DNA from: Desulfonema limicola
GTDB taxonomy: Bacteria > Desulfobacterota > Desulfobacteria > Desulfobacterales > Desulfosalsimonadaceae
Assembly (NCBI GenBank): GCA_020722245.1
Contig: DYLE01000166.1
Span: 1 to 5,461, forward strand
DNA length: 5,461 bases
Direction: 5' to 3'
The first letter of the stretch is position 1; each line of letters begins with the position of its first letter. Shown here piece after piece: positions 5,027 to 5,461 of the stretch. The notes under the pieces were generated by a model. It had not been told where the DNA came from. It did no database searches and saw only the letters and a program-made list of their open reading frames with translations. Both the position numbers and the translations under genes were made by a program.

Positions 5027-5461
5027 ATGAAAACATTAAGAACACCTGAGGATCGGTTTCAGGATCTGCCGGATTTTTCCTATGCCCCCCGTTACGTCCA
5101 GGTGCCGGACGGCGAGGGCGCAAGCCTTCGGATCGCCTGCATCGATGAAAATTCCCAGTCCGCCGAGACGGTTTTGATGATCCACGGCGAGCCTTCCTGG
5201 TCGTTTCTTTACCGGAAGATGATTCCTCCGGTCATAGCGGCCGGATACCGGGTTGTGGCGCCCGACCTGCCGGGCTTCGGCCGTTCGGACAAGCCCGCGG
5301 ATCGAAGCGATTACACCTATCAGCGGTTTGTGGACTGGATGCAGGCCTGGTTGACAAAGACCGACCTTAAGCGGATCACCCTGGTGTGCCAGGACTGGGG
5401 CGGGTTGATCGGGCTCAGGCTGCTGGCGGCAAACCCGGATCGTTTTTCCCGCGTGGTGGCC
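5027..5461 (+). CDS. Haloalkane dehalogenase, HLD-I (DhlA-like), N-terminal 145 residues
   Basis: This alpha/beta-hydrolase should hydrolyse carbon-halogen bonds of haloalkanes to alcohol plus halide (EC 3.8.1.5) without cofactors. The fragment begins MKTLRTPEDRFQDLPDFSY, closely resembling the N-terminus of DhlA as I remember it. Residues 53-56 are HGEP, the oxyanion-hole turn, where HLD-II enzymes have HGNP. They are followed by SWSFLYRKMIP (57-67), APDLPGFGRSDKP (78-90) and the nucleophile elbow VCQDWGG (120-126). There Asp123 is the nucleophile and Trp124 the first halide-binding Trp. The second Trp, the acid and the His lie beyond the window. ATG 5027 is chosen for GAGG (5018-5021) at 5 nt and for agreement with DhlA. 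An in-frame ATG at 5003, abutting the previous stop codon, would add eight residues. Epoxide hydrolase or fluoroacetate dehalogenase are less likely alternatives. Confidence 0.88.
   Translation, partial: MKTLRTPEDRFQDLPDFSYAPRYVQVPDGEGASLRIACIDENSQSAETVLMIHGEPSWSFLYRKMIPPVIAAGYRVVAPDLPGFGRSDKPADRSDYTYQRFVDWMQAWLTKTDLKRITLVCQDWGGLIGLRLLAANPDRFSRVVA

Noticed and set aside
1..5461. CRISPR arrays, tRNA or rRNA genes, insertion sequences and attachment sites
   Set aside because: I saw no regularly spaced repeats, no tRNA-like cloverleaf, no transposase and no terminal inverted repeats with target duplications.

Overview
The window reads as ordinary chromosomal DNA of moderately high G+C from a Gram-negative, probably anaerobic bacterium. 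The likeliest source is a sulfate-reducer-like member of the Desulfobacterota. This rests on inference: the first Hsp20 has an N-terminus of a type I associate with deltaproteobacteria, there is a cysteine-rich ferredoxin-type protein, and no gene here depends on oxygen. No phylogenetic marker is present, so the assignment is tentative.

Layout. (1) Bases 1-1239, + strand: the C-terminal end of a protein resembling DUF4037 proteins, then a complete NAD(P)-binding extended/atypical SDR (epimerase/dehydratase-like). (2) Bases 1261-2763, - strand: a tight operon of three different small heat-shock proteins, transcribed as the 188, 155 and 134 residue proteins in that order. It converges on the SDR gene, and the two gene ends are only 21 bp apart. 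They share a perfect 12-bp hairpin that lies partly inside the last codons of the SDR gene. (3) Bases 2764-3160: an AT-richer divergent intergenic region of about 400 bp. It holds the hsp20 leader, with inverted repeats just before the first ribosome binding site, candidate promoters for both directions, and two palindromes in front of the tetR gene. (4) Bases 3161-5461, + strand: a TetR-family regulator, a 413-residue protein with a winged-helix-like segment, an unusual Cys4-x-Cys3 run and a 2[4Fe-4S] ferredoxin domain, and the first 145 residues of a haloalkane dehalogenase. The gaps are 18 and 24 bp, so these three probably form one operon.

How the parts may work together. The Hsp20 proteins should form ATP-independent holdase oligomers that protect unfolding proteins. 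The TetR gene overlaps a palindrome that also covers its own candidate -10 box, which fits an autoregulated, ligand-relieved operon. The dehalogenase keeps the Asp nucleophile, its neighbouring Trp and the HGEP motif of the DhlA-like (HLD-I) subfamily. The most interesting proposal is therefore a TetR-controlled module that pairs an Fe-S/redox protein with a hydrolytic dehalogenase. The physiological substrate cannot be read from the sequence.
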